Assembly: GCA_037890055.1 (NCBI GenBank)
Contig: JBBKBD010000003.1
Source of the DNA: Mediannikoviicoccus sp037890055
GTDB taxonomy: Bacteria > Bacillota > Clostridia > Tissierellales > Peptoniphilaceae
Length of the DNA: 64,000 nucleotides
Direction: 5' to 3' (one strand)
Numbering within the stretch: position 1 is the stretch's first letter; each line of letters opens with the position of its first letter. Under the pieces are notes generated by a model. It ran no database searches. It was not told the origin of the DNA and saw only the letters and a program-made list of their open reading frames with translations. Below, piece by piece: positions 25,191 through 33,206 of this stretch. Position numbers and translations under genes: made by a program.

Positions 25191-25216
25191 AACCTTCAAC
25201 TTTTAAATTGAAGGTT
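25191..25216 (-). terminator. Intrinsic terminator after the adenylyltransferase-like gene
   Basis: AACCTTCAA and TTGAAGGTT form a perfect 9-bp stem with an 8-nt loop; on the minus strand TTTTTTGG follows. Confidence 0.8.
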
Positions 25217-25222
25217 CCCTAT

Positions 25223-26074
25223 TTATCTTATTGAACTGTTCCAACTATCTCTTATAAATTTTATTATGTCCCTGTCGGTTCGTTTAGGATAGTCATAACC
25301 TAAAATTTCTCCAACCTCAAGACCTGCCTTTCTAAATAGCATGCATGCATTAAAAAGCGCCGTCCAAAGCGAGTCTGTTTTTGGAGTGGGATAAACTTCC
25401 ATAAACTTTTCGTAGTGATCTTTTTCAAGATATGTTTTAAATGACTTAAAGCTTGGTCCAATGTTTACTGCAAAATCATATTTAGAACCGATATAGTAAC
25501 AGGTCATTAAATTTAGTTCATGTCTTAATTTGTCGAATAGTATTGAGGCATAAAATAAATCGGATCTATTAATTGCCTTTGTTATTGACACTGCCTTAAT
25601 AAAAAATTCATTACAGCATTGTAAAAATTCTTTTTGCGTTGGTTTTAGCTGTCTATACTTTGCATCGGTAATTTTTGCATTTGCAACAAGAGAACTATCT
25701 TTGTCAATATGAACCTTACACAAACTGTCGATGTTGATGTAAGACTGTAAATCTGTGCTTTTCATAAATGTGAAGTCCACTTTCGTAATATCTGGAAGTA
25801 TTACAATATACCTTAATACATTTCCAAAGTGGTTGTTCATCATGTTTAGGCCTTGCTTTTTATGAAATATTACACCATCTTCAATAAGCTCTTGAAAAGC
25901 CTCCAACAGAGCAATCTCGTTAAGATCCTTTACTCCAATTATTATTTTAAAATCCGGCATGTCATCTTGTCTTAGTGAAAGATTCATTCTTCTACCGGTT
26001 TCTAAAAGTGCTGTTAAGTTTTTATCTCCAAGAACTACACGCATCACGTAGCTCATTAAATTTTCTTTATTCAT
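25223..26074 (-). CDS. AadE/ANT(6)-like nucleotidyltransferase homologue, catalytic motif degenerate, 283 aa
   Basis: The whole length aligns by eye with aminoglycoside 6-adenylyltransferases: FLQCCNEFFIKAV, RHELNLMTCYYIG, NIGPSFKSFKTYLEKDHYEK and a final YDYPKRTDRDIIKFIRDSWN. The nucleotidyltransferase core is altered: ANT(6) has LEGSR and DYD, here the matching parts read LETGRR and DFK, so the G-S and the second metal-binding aspartate are lost. A later VDFTF keeps its aspartate. It may be a non-catalytic relative, so resistance should not be assumed. Start at 26074 with AAAGGTG before the ATG. It stands alone with its own terminator. Confidence 0.7.
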   Translation of the reverse strand: MNKENLMSYVMRVVLGDKNLTALLETGRRMNLSLRQDDMPDFKIIIGVKDLNEIALLEAFQELIEDGVIFHKKQGLNMMNNHFGNVLRYIVILPDITKVDFTFMKSTDLQSYINIDSLCKVHIDKDSSLVANAKITDAKYRQLKPTQKEFLQCCNEFFIKAVSITKAINRSDLFYASILFDKLRHELNLMTCYYIGSKYDFAVNIGPSFKSFKTYLEKDHYEKFMEVYPTPKTDSLWTALFNACMLFRKAGLEVGEILGYDYPKRTDRDIIKFIRDSWNSSIR

Positions 26075-26389
26075 AATCACACCTTTTTCATTTAGCTATC
26101 TTTATTTTAAATGATAAGCACAATTTAATCAAATTAAAAAAGTATTATGATTATTGATATTTCAAAGGAGATAACGATAAAAACCTTTGTGTTTTTTATT
26201 GTTATTTGAATAGATTAGAAGGTTACATGAACCTTTCTATTCTACAAAATTATTTTTCAATAAATTGGGTTTTATGATACAGCATTGAATTTATTTGTTA
26301 TTTTCTCGTTGATTTTTTCAATTTAGTTTAATATCTTAAGGCTTATGTGATATAATAGTTTCAATTTCAATTAAAATGAGGGGAGAAAA
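26075..26389. promoter_or_regulatory. Divergent intergenic region with hairpin and extended -10 promoter
   Basis: The region lies between two divergent genes. At 26348-26356 the plus strand reads TGATATAAT, an extended -10, about 30 bp before the RBS (GGGGAG) of the amino-acid transporter; its -35 is weak. At 26208-26242 an imperfect hairpin pairs GAATAG...AGAAGGTT with AACCTTTCTATTC. No gene-length frame is present. Confidence 0.6.
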
Positions 26390-27976
26390 ATGAAAAAGTT
26401 AAAAAAGAATTTTACGGTTCTCTTAGGTGTACTTATTTTTATTAATTTTTTATTCACTTTTTCTAACGCTGTGGAGGTTGAAACCGACGGAGTGTTTAGA
26501 GTTGGAATGGAAGTTAATTATGCACCTTTCAATTGGACCCAAGTAACGGAAGAAAATGGCGCTTATGAAGTTGTAAATAGCCCAGGAGAGTTTGCAAACG
26601 GATATGACGTGGAAATGGCAAAGCGAATTGCCGACGGACTTGGTTTGAAACTTGAAATTGTAAAGATTGAGTGGGACGGTCTTATTCCTGCACTACAATC
26701 TGGAAAGATTGACGCAATAATTGCAGGTATGTCACCTACTGAAGAAAGAAAAAAGGAAATAGACTTTTCTTCAAACTATTACACTTCTGATTTAGTAATT
26801 GTAATAAAGAAAGGTTCTCCATATGAAGGAGCAAAATCTTTAAAAGATTTAAAGGGCGCAAAGATATCAGGACAGTTAAATACATTTCACTATGATGTAA
26901 TCGATCAAATTGAAGGGGTTAATAAGCAAGAGCCTATGGATACCTTCTCTACTTTGATATTAAATACAAAGACATCAAAGATTGATGGATATGTTTCTGA
27001 AAGGCCAGGAGCGCTGTCTGCAGTAACTGCAAATAAAGACCTTACCTTTATAGACTTTGAAGACGGTCAAGGTTTTGAAGTAGATCCAGAAGATACTTCA
27101 ATTGCTGTTGGTCTTAGAAAAAACACAACTCTTACTGACGATGTAAATGAAGTTCTTGATAGTATCTCTGACGATGAAAGGCAGGAGATAATGGCTGAAA
27201 AAGTTAAGTTACAAACTTCCGAAGGCACAGAGAAGGAAACTTCCTTCTGGGAAGATGTAACTTATATTTGGAATAACTACAAACCACTATTCTTCAAAGG
27301 GATTGGTATTACACTTGCCCTTGCATCAGTGGCAACTACAATAGGTTTTTTAATTGGACTAATAGTTGCCACAATAAAGAGCCTAAAGGTTTCTAAGGAC
27401 GACAAAGTTAAGTATGTATTAAAGAAGATAGTTGATTTTATTTTATCTTGCTACATCGAGGTATTTAGATCAACACCGATGATGGTTCAAGCAATTCTAT
27501 TCTTCTATGGACTACCATATTTGTTTAACATTCATACCGATGCAACACTAACTGCATTTGTCGTTGTTTCCATAAACACCGGTGCTTACCTATCTGAAGT
27601 TGTGCGTGGTGGAATAAACTCCATTGACTCTGGCCAAAGCGAAGGCTGTAAGGCCCTTGGTATGACCCATGGTCAAACAATGAGATATGTAGTACTTCCA
27701 CAAGCTATTAAAAATATTATTCCTTCCATAGGTAACGAGCTTGTTGTAAACATAAAGGATACTGCCGTTCTTTCAGTAATCTCTGTAACAGAGCTATTCT
27801 TTATGGCAAGATCCGTGTCAGGAACTACTAACAAATACTTCCAAACATATGTAATCGTACTTATAATTTACTTTGTAATTACTTTTGCAATGACAAGACT
27901 AATAAGATTAATTGAATATAGATTATTCAAGCAATCTACATTTAAAATTTCATCAGTTACCGGAGGTGAAAATTAA
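26390..27976 (+). CDS. Amino-acid ABC transporter, fused substrate-binding protein and permease, 528 aa
   Basis: A signal peptide (FTVLLGVLIFINFLFTFSNA) leads into a periplasmic-binding-like domain (FRVGMEVNYAPFNWTQ, IEWDGLIPALQSGKIDAIIA, to about residue 290). A permease domain follows, with about five helices and the coupling loop EGCKALGMTHGQTMRYVVLPQA. The fused layout resembles GlnP-type glutamine/polar amino-acid transporters; the exact amino acid is not certain. The ATPase gene begins at its stop codon (shared A), so they form one transporter. An extended -10 promoter lies upstream. Confidence 0.88.
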   Translation: MKKLKKNFTVLLGVLIFINFLFTFSNAVEVETDGVFRVGMEVNYAPFNWTQVTEENGAYEVVNSPGEFANGYDVEMAKRIADGLGLKLEIVKIEWDGLIPALQSGKIDAIIAGMSPTEERKKEIDFSSNYYTSDLVIVIKKGSPYEGAKSLKDLKGAKISGQLNTFHYDVIDQIEGVNKQEPMDTFSTLILNTKTSKIDGYVSERPGALSAVTANKDLTFIDFEDGQGFEVDPEDTSIAVGLRKNTTLTDDVNEVLDSISDDERQEIMAEKVKLQTSEGTEKETSFWEDVTYIWNNYKPLFFKGIGITLALASVATTIGFLIGLIVATIKSLKVSKDDKVKYVLKKIVDFILSCYIEVFRSTPMMVQAILFFYGLPYLFNIHTDATLTAFVVVSINTGAYLSEVVRGGINSIDSGQSEGCKALGMTHGQTMRYVVLPQAIKNIIPSIGNELVVNIKDTAVLSVISVTELFFMARSVSGTTNKYFQTYVIVLIIYFVITFAMTRLIRLIEYRLFKQSTFKISSVTGGEN

Positions 27977-28710
27977 TGAGTACAATATTAGAATTAAAAC
28001 ATTTGAAAAAGAACTTTGGCGAAATCGAAGTTTTAAAGGATGTTAATTTAAAAATAGAAAAAGGCGAAGTAGCTTCCATAATCGGTCCGTCCGGTTCTGG
28101 TAAGTCCACAATGCTAAGATGTATAAATCTACTTGAAGAGCCTACCGGTGGCGAAATCCTATATCACGACAAGTCCATTCTTACTAAGGGATACGACCTA
28201 TGTCAATACAGAAGCAAGGTTGGTATGGTGTTTCAAAGTTTTAACCTGTTTGAAAATATGACGGTACTTGAAAACTGTATCATCGCACAGGTAAAGGTTC
28301 ATGGAATTAACAGAGATGAAGCATCAAAGACTGCACTAAAATATCTTGAATCCGTTGGAATGTTAGATAGAAAGGATGCAAAGCCTTCGCAGCTTTCCGG
28401 TGGACAAAAACAGAGAGTTGCAATTGCAAGGGCACTATGTATGAATCCTGAAGTGCTTTTGTTTGACGAACCAACATCTGCCCTAGATCCACAACTTGTA
28501 GGTGAAGTTTTAGAAGTTATGACGGATTTAGCTAAATCTGGAATGACCATGATTGTAGTTACCCACGAAATGGACTTTGCCAGGGATGTCTCAAACAGAG
28601 TATGCTTTATGGACAAGGGTGTAATCGTAGAAGAAAACAACCCACATGAACTTTTTGAAAATCCAAAGGAAGATAGAACAAAAGAGTTCTTACAAAGATT
28701 TATAAAATAG
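27976..28710 (+). CDS. Amino-acid ABC transporter ATPase (GlnQ-like), 244 aa
   Basis: A single ABC domain: Walker A IGPSGSGKSTMLRC, Q-loop VFQSFNLFENMTVLEN, signature LSGGQKQRVAIARAL, Walker B EVLLFDEPTSALDPQLVGEV, H-loop VVTHEMDFARDVSNR. The FNLFxxMTxLEN and DPQLVGEV stretches are typical of polar amino-acid importers. It partners the fused binding protein-permease immediately upstream. Confidence 0.92.
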   Translation: MSTILELKHLKKNFGEIEVLKDVNLKIEKGEVASIIGPSGSGKSTMLRCINLLEEPTGGEILYHDKSILTKGYDLCQYRSKVGMVFQSFNLFENMTVLENCIIAQVKVHGINRDEASKTALKYLESVGMLDRKDAKPSQLSGGQKQRVAIARALCMNPEVLLFDEPTSALDPQLVGEVLEVMTDLAKSGMTMIVVTHEMDFARDVSNRVCFMDKGVIVEENNPHELFENPKEDRTKEFLQRFIK

Positions 28711-28717
28711 GAGGAAT

Positions 28718-29359
28718 ATGAGTAATTTCATACTTTTTGATTTAGATGGAACTATAACCGACTCCGGGGAAGGAATTAAAAACGCAATTAGATATTCAAT
28801 TAAAGAGCTAGGGCTTAAGGACCAAAGTGACGAAGTGCTTAACACTTTTATTGGTCCTCCACTTAGTGACTCTTATAAGAGAGTCTTTTCGCTAAATGAC
28901 GAGGAAGCTAAAGAGGCAGTTGACACATATAGAGTTTACTATAGTGACAAGGGCAAGTTTGAAAACAGACTATACGACGGAATTGAAGATGTTTTTAAAA
29001 AGCTTAAAGAAGATAACAATCACCTTCTTGTTGCAACTTCAAAACCAGAAGTCTTTGCAATAGAAATTTTAAAACACTTTGATGTTTTCAAATACTTCGA
29101 CCATATTGCTGGAGCAACTCTTGATGGCAAAATTAGTCACAAGACCGACGTTATAAGATATTGTTTAGATAATTACGATTGTGAAATTTCCAAAACCTAT
29201 ATGGTTGGTGATAGAAACTACGACATCAACGGAGGCAAGCACTGGGGCCTTAAGACCATCGGTGTGAGCTATGGCTTTGGCGATAGAAAAGAACTTGAAG
29301 AATCAGGCGCTGATTATGTAGTTGATAGTCCAATTGAAATTCTTGATATTTTTAAATAA
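28718..29359 (+). CDS. HAD-superfamily phosphatase (phosphoglycolate phosphatase-like), 213 aa
   Basis: The catalytic motif I is FDLDGTITDSGEGI at the N-terminus; a helical cap follows; motif III and IV are represented by TSKPEVFA and MVGDRNYDINGGKHWGLKTI. The layout fits the Gph/PgpA-like HAD phosphatases. The substrate cannot be set. It lies 8 bp after the transporter ATPase and probably shares its transcript. AGGAGG precedes the ATG, and a strong bidirectional terminator follows. Confidence 0.85.
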   Translation: MSNFILFDLDGTITDSGEGIKNAIRYSIKELGLKDQSDEVLNTFIGPPLSDSYKRVFSLNDEEAKEAVDTYRVYYSDKGKFENRLYDGIEDVFKKLKEDNNHLLVATSKPEVFAIEILKHFDVFKYFDHIAGATLDGKISHKTDVIRYCLDNYDCEISKTYMVGDRNYDINGGKHWGLKTIGVSYGFGDRKELEESGADYVVDSPIEILDIFK

Positions 29360-29363
29360 AAAT

Positions 29364-29382
29364 AAGGGGAGAGACTCCCCTT
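29364..29382. terminator. Bidirectional terminator between the HAD gene and truA
   Basis: AAGGGGA and TCCCCTT form a 7-bp stem with a 5-nt loop between two convergent genes. The A- and T-rich flanks suit both strands. Confidence 0.75.
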
Positions 29383-30121
29383 AATAATATACTTCTATTA
29401 AATATAATCCCGCCGCTGATGTGGTAGGTCCAGCCGACGTTCTGTCGGCTTTTTTTATTGCATTTTCAAGCCAGACCAAGTCCCTCTTGCCCCTTCCAAC
29501 TTCGTGAAGTGTTCCAACAATTATTCTAACCATATTTCTTAAAAAGGACTCCGCCTTTATGTCGAAGATAAAGTCATCTCCATCTTGAACTATATCAAGG
29601 CTATCTATGGTCCTCATTGTATTTATGGGTTCGTCAGGTTTTGAATTGGTAAAGGACTGAAAGTCGTGGTGACCTACAAGGAGCTTTGCCCCCTCCCTCA
29701 TCTTCTTTAAGTCGAGACTGTGAATCGTATTTCCTTTATAGTTTCGATACATTGGATGCATTAGCCTGTCGGTATTTAAAATATATCTGTAGTGCTTTCC
29801 CTTTGCAGAAAACCTTGAATGAAAATAGTCATCCACTTCTTCAACATTTGTAATAAGTATTTCATCCTCTGTTAAAAACGAATTTAGTCCACGTCTAATA
29901 TTGTCCTCTGTATAGTTATCAGCAACTTGGAAGTTAAAGACCTGCCCATAGGCGTGAACTCCCTTGTCAGTGCGTCCCGCTGTGGCAAGTCTAACATCTC
30001 TATGCATAACCTTATCTATGGCCCTTAGTATGCTTCCTTCTACAGTTCTATATCCATCTTGTTTTTGCCAGCCATAATAGTTTGTACCATCATAGGCTAC
30101 GGTTATCTTCATATTCTTCAT
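29381..30121 (-). CDS. truA: tRNA pseudouridine(38-40) synthase TruA, 246 aa
   Basis: MKITVAYDGTNYYGWQKQ, the catalytic-aspartate motif TAGRTDKGVHAYGQV, and FLRNMVRIIVGTLHEVGRG are all present. It modifies U38-U40 in the anticodon arm of several tRNAs. I chose the ATG at 30121, which overlaps the ecfT stop (ATGA) and has AAAGGA 8 nt before it; the longer frame to 30169 lies inside ecfT. The ecf-truA order is common in Firmicutes. Confidence 0.93.
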   Translation of the reverse strand: MKNMKITVAYDGTNYYGWQKQDGYRTVEGSILRAIDKVMHRDVRLATAGRTDKGVHAYGQVFNFQVADNYTEDNIRRGLNSFLTEDEILITNVEEVDDYFHSRFSAKGKHYRYILNTDRLMHPMYRNYKGNTIHSLDLKKMREGAKLLVGHHDFQSFTNSKPDEPINTMRTIDSLDIVQDGDDFIFDIKAESFLRNMVRIIVGTLHEVGRGKRDLVWLENAIKKADRTSAGPTTSAAGLYLIEVYY

Positions 30122-30918
30122 ATAAAAATCCTTTGAAGAATGTATAGTCCTAAGAACAGTGTTATACATCCCATTGTTATATAATCTTTTCTGTCGTAGT
30201 AAAGCTCATTTAGTCTCGTCCTACCCTCTCCACCATGATAGCATCTTGCCTCCATGGCAGTCGCAAGTTCATCGGCCCTCTTAAATGAATTTATAAAAAG
30301 AGGAACTAGAAGTGGAACTAAATTTTTTGCTCTTTTGATTATATTTCCCGATTCAAAGTCTGCACCCCTTGCGGCTTGAGACTTCATTATCTTCGTTGCT
30401 TCTTCAAATAGTGTTGGAATAAATCTAAGGGCAATTGTCATCATCATTGCCAGTTGATGGCTTGGAAAACCGATTTTTGAAAGCGGCTTCATTATGGATT
30501 CAAGACCATCCGTAAGTGCAATAGGCGATGTGGTTAAAGTTAGTAGAGAACTTGATGTAACTAGAAAAATTAGTCTTAGTGCCATAAAGCTTGCAAATTC
30601 TATCCCCTGTCTTGTTATATTAAATATCCAAAACTTAAATACCACCTCTCCCGGTGTTGCAATTATATTTATGAAAAATGTCAAAAGGATTATAAACCTC
30701 AGAGACTTTATGCCATTTAAAAGTAACCTTGCGGGGATTTTTGAATTCTTAATCACAAGAAGAAGTACAAGGGCCAGCGGAATATACATGTATAAGTCCT
30801 TAACTATAAATATTGAAACTAAAAAAATTGTCAGCCCATATATCTTAACCCTTGGATCAAGTCTGTGAACGAAAGAATTTCCTGGAAAATATTGACCTAA
30901 TGTAATATCTTTTAACAT
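30118..30918 (-). CDS. ecfT: ECF transporter T component EcfT, 266 aa
   Basis: The family start (LGQYFPGNSFVHRLDPRVKI) is present, then four to five membrane helices and the coupling segment RGADFESGNIIKRAKNLVPL...ADELATAMEARCY. Shared T component of the group II ECF system, used by several vitamin or metal S components that are not in this window. Its start overlaps ecfA2 by 7 bp, and truA follows by overlap. Confidence 0.92.
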   Translation of the reverse strand: MLKDITLGQYFPGNSFVHRLDPRVKIYGLTIFLVSIFIVKDLYMYIPLALVLLLVIKNSKIPARLLLNGIKSLRFIILLTFFINIIATPGEVVFKFWIFNITRQGIEFASFMALRLIFLVTSSSLLTLTTSPIALTDGLESIMKPLSKIGFPSHQLAMMMTIALRFIPTLFEEATKIMKSQAARGADFESGNIIKRAKNLVPLLVPLFINSFKRADELATAMEARCYHGGEGRTRLNELYYDRKDYITMGCITLFLGLYILQRIFI

Positions 30919-31772
30919 TTAGACCTCCTAAGATACTCTTTCAAAACCAACTCTGCCTCTTCAACCGTAAGCACATCAGTAGGTATGTCCATTCCTTTTT
31001 CCCTTAACTTAATCATAAGCTCTGTAATTTGAGGAACATCAAGACCAATTTGCCTTAGCTCTTCATGTCTTGAAAAGATTTCCTTTGGCTTGCCATCCAT
31101 AAGAATCTCGCCATGCTCCAAAACTACAATTCTATTTACAAGTCTTGCAATCTCTTCCATGCTATGGGACACAAGTATGATGGTCATGTTTTCTTCTTGG
31201 TATAGTTTATTTATGTTATTTAAGATTTCATCTCTACCCTTTGGATCAAGGCCCGCTGTTGGTTCATCTAGCACCAAGAACTTTGGTTTCATTGCAAGTA
31301 CTCCTGCAATGGCGGCCCTTCTCTTTTGACCACCTGACACATCAAAGGGAGAAACTTCTTTTACCCTTTCAAAGTCAAGGTCAACCATTTCACATGCCCA
31401 TTTGACTCTCTCATCAATTTCATCTTCACTGAATCCAAGGTTTCCCGGTCCAAAGGCAATGTCTTTATAAATCGTCTCTTCGAACAGTTGGTACTCTGGA
31501 TATTGAAACACGAGGCCCACATTCTTTCTAATATTCCTCTTGTTCTGTCCATCTTCCTTAGTATTTATACCATCTACGATAACATCTCCAGAAGTTGGAA
31601 GGCTTAGTGCGTTTAGATGTTGAACCAATGTAGATTTGCCAGAACCAGTGTGTCCAATAACACCGATAAATTCATTTTCTCTAATATTAAGATTAATATT
31701 TCTCAGTGCCACCTTTTCAAAGGCGTTACCTTGATTGTAAATATGTGAAACATCTTTTAATTCTATTTCCAT
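30912..31772 (-). CDS. ecfA2: ECF transporter ATPase EcfA2, 286 aa
   Basis: ABC domain with Walker A GHTGSGKSTLVQHLNAL, Q-loop VFQYPEYQLFEETIYKD, signature VSGGQKRRAAIAGVL, Walker B KFLVLDEPTAGLDPKGRDEI and the long C-terminal regulatory part of ECF ATPases. It pairs with EcfA1 (upstream, 10-bp overlap) and EcfT (downstream). Confidence 0.93.
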   Translation of the reverse strand: MEIELKDVSHIYNQGNAFEKVALRNINLNIRENEFIGVIGHTGSGKSTLVQHLNALSLPTSGDVIVDGINTKEDGQNKRNIRKNVGLVFQYPEYQLFEETIYKDIAFGPGNLGFSEDEIDERVKWACEMVDLDFERVKEVSPFDVSGGQKRRAAIAGVLAMKPKFLVLDEPTAGLDPKGRDEILNNINKLYQEENMTIILVSHSMEEIARLVNRIVVLEHGEILMDGKPKEIFSRHEELRQIGLDVPQITELMIKLREKGMDIPTDVLTVEEAELVLKEYLRRSKC

Positions 31773-32590
31773 AACGCCTCCACCATCTCTTCTACAGAAA
31801 GTATGTCTTTTGGAATATCAAAACCATCTTGATTAAGCCTATATGCAAGCTCTGTAACCTGTGGAACATCTAGACCATTTGACTTTATGGTTTCAAACTC
31901 TGAAAAAACTTCCCTAGGCTTTCCCTGCATTACGATTTCCCCTTCGTTTAGAACAATAACCCTATCCGCAAGTATGGCCTCGTCCATAAAGTGAGTTATA
32001 AGGACAATGGTCCTTCCCCTTTCATTTAACTTTAGCATTGTGTCGACAATCTCTTTTCGTCCTATTGGATCAAGCATGGCCGTCGGCTCGTCCATCAGCA
32101 GGCAATCTGGATCCATAGCAAGAATTCCTGCAATGGCTATTCTTTGCTTTTGTCCTCCCGACAATAATGAAGGGGAATGTCTCTTGTAGTCACTCATCTC
32201 AACTATTTCAAGGGCTTCATCAACTCTGTGTCTAAGCTCTGGCATTGGTACTCCAAGGTTCTCTGGACCAAAGGCAACGTCCTCTTCAACTATTGTTGCA
32301 ACTATTTGGTTGTCAGGATTTTGAAACACCATGCCACATGTCTTTCTTATTTCAAGAAGATGATCTTCATCTGTGGTCTTAAGTCCCTTTACTCTTATTT
32401 CGCCTTCCGTTGGCGCCATCTGTCCATTTATAAGTTTTGCCAAGGTGGATTTTCCTGAGCCATTATGTCCAAGAATTGCAACAAACTCTCCCTTTTTAAC
32501 TTCTAAGTTTATATCTTTAAGGGTAAGTTTTTTCGCCTCATCCTCGTACTTAAAGCTCAGGTCCTTCACCTCAATTAAAATATCATCCAT
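31763..32590 (-). CDS. ecfA1: ECF transporter ATPase EcfA1, 275 aa
   Basis: Walker A GHNGSGKSTLAKLINGQ, Q-loop VFQNPDNQIVATIVEED, signature LSGGQKQRIAIAGIL and Walker B DCLLMDEPTAMLDPIGRKEI match EcfA1/CbiO1. It forms the EcfA1-EcfA2-EcfT module with the next two genes. It lies 10 bp after the TIGR01440 gene. Confidence 0.93.
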   Translation of the reverse strand: MDDILIEVKDLSFKYEDEAKKLTLKDINLEVKKGEFVAILGHNGSGKSTLAKLINGQMAPTEGEIRVKGLKTTDEDHLLEIRKTCGMVFQNPDNQIVATIVEEDVAFGPENLGVPMPELRHRVDEALEIVEMSDYKRHSPSLLSGGQKQRIAIAGILAMDPDCLLMDEPTAMLDPIGRKEIVDTMLKLNERGRTIVLITHFMDEAILADRVIVLNEGEIVMQGKPREVFSEFETIKSNGLDVPQVTELAYRLNQDGFDIPKDILSVEEMVEALWK

Positions 32591-32600
32591 TCATTCTTCC

Positions 32601-33137
32601 TTAAGCGTATTTTGCTCTCTCTCCACCTATTAACTTCGGTCTAACCCTTGCCCCTGCAACTGTTGTCTCTCCAATTTTGTTTGGATTAAGTCTAACAGGC
32701 ACACAAACATGTTTCATATGCATCCCTATCATGGTTTGCCCTATGTCCATGCCATAATCCGCCTTTATAAACTCTACACATACGGGGTCTTTCATAAGTT
32801 TATACACTTCTGTTGAAAAAGATCCGCCAGCTTTCTTTTGAGGAACTACTGAAACAATTTCAAAACCATACTTTAATGCACATTCTCTTTCAACTACCAA
32901 AGCTCTATTTATATGTTCACAGCACTGTGCCGCTAAATAGAGATTATTTTGTGATGTTAGTTCAAGCATAGTTAATGCCACAGTATGTCCCACATCTAAG
33001 TTTGAGTTTGTTCCTATTCTTGAGCCTACAATTTCACTTGAAGAACAACCTACAACTAAAATTTTTCCATCTTCAAACTTGCTTTGCTCTTTTAGTGATT
33101 CAAATGCATCGGTTAATTGTTGTTTTAAATTATCCAT
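32601..33137 (-). CDS. TIGR01440-family protein (YwlG-like), 178 aa
   Basis: Soluble protein with CSSSEIVGSRIGTNSNLDVG, NLYLAAQCCEHINRALVVERE and DIGQTMIGMHMKHVCVPVRL; these are the conserved blocks of the TIGR01440/YwlG family of unknown function. Conserved cysteines and histidines suggest metal or thiol chemistry, but no activity is known. It sits between rpoC and the ECF genes, in the same direction, with GGAGG before the ATG. Confidence 0.85.
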   Translation of the reverse strand: MDNLKQQLTDAFESLKEQSKFEDGKILVVGCSSSEIVGSRIGTNSNLDVGHTVALTMLELTSQNNLYLAAQCCEHINRALVVERECALKYGFEIVSVVPQKKAGGSFSTEVYKLMKDPVCVEFIKADYGMDIGQTMIGMHMKHVCVPVRLNPNKIGETTVAGARVRPKLIGGERAKYA

Positions 33138-33177
33138 TTTTTCCTCCTCATTCCAAACTCTCTTAATAATATTACGA

Positions 33178-33205
33178 TAAAAAAGCCGAGCACAAGGCCC
33201 GGCAT
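33178..33205 (-). terminator. rpoC terminator
   Basis: On the minus strand, GCCGGGC pairs with GCTCGGC (one mismatch) and TTTTTT follows, just after the rpoC stop codon. Confidence 0.8.
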
Positions 33206-33206
33206 T

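Noticed and set aside
25223..26074. Aminoglycoside resistance gene
   Set aside because: The catalytic GS and second aspartate are missing, so activity cannot be claimed from similarity of the fold alone.
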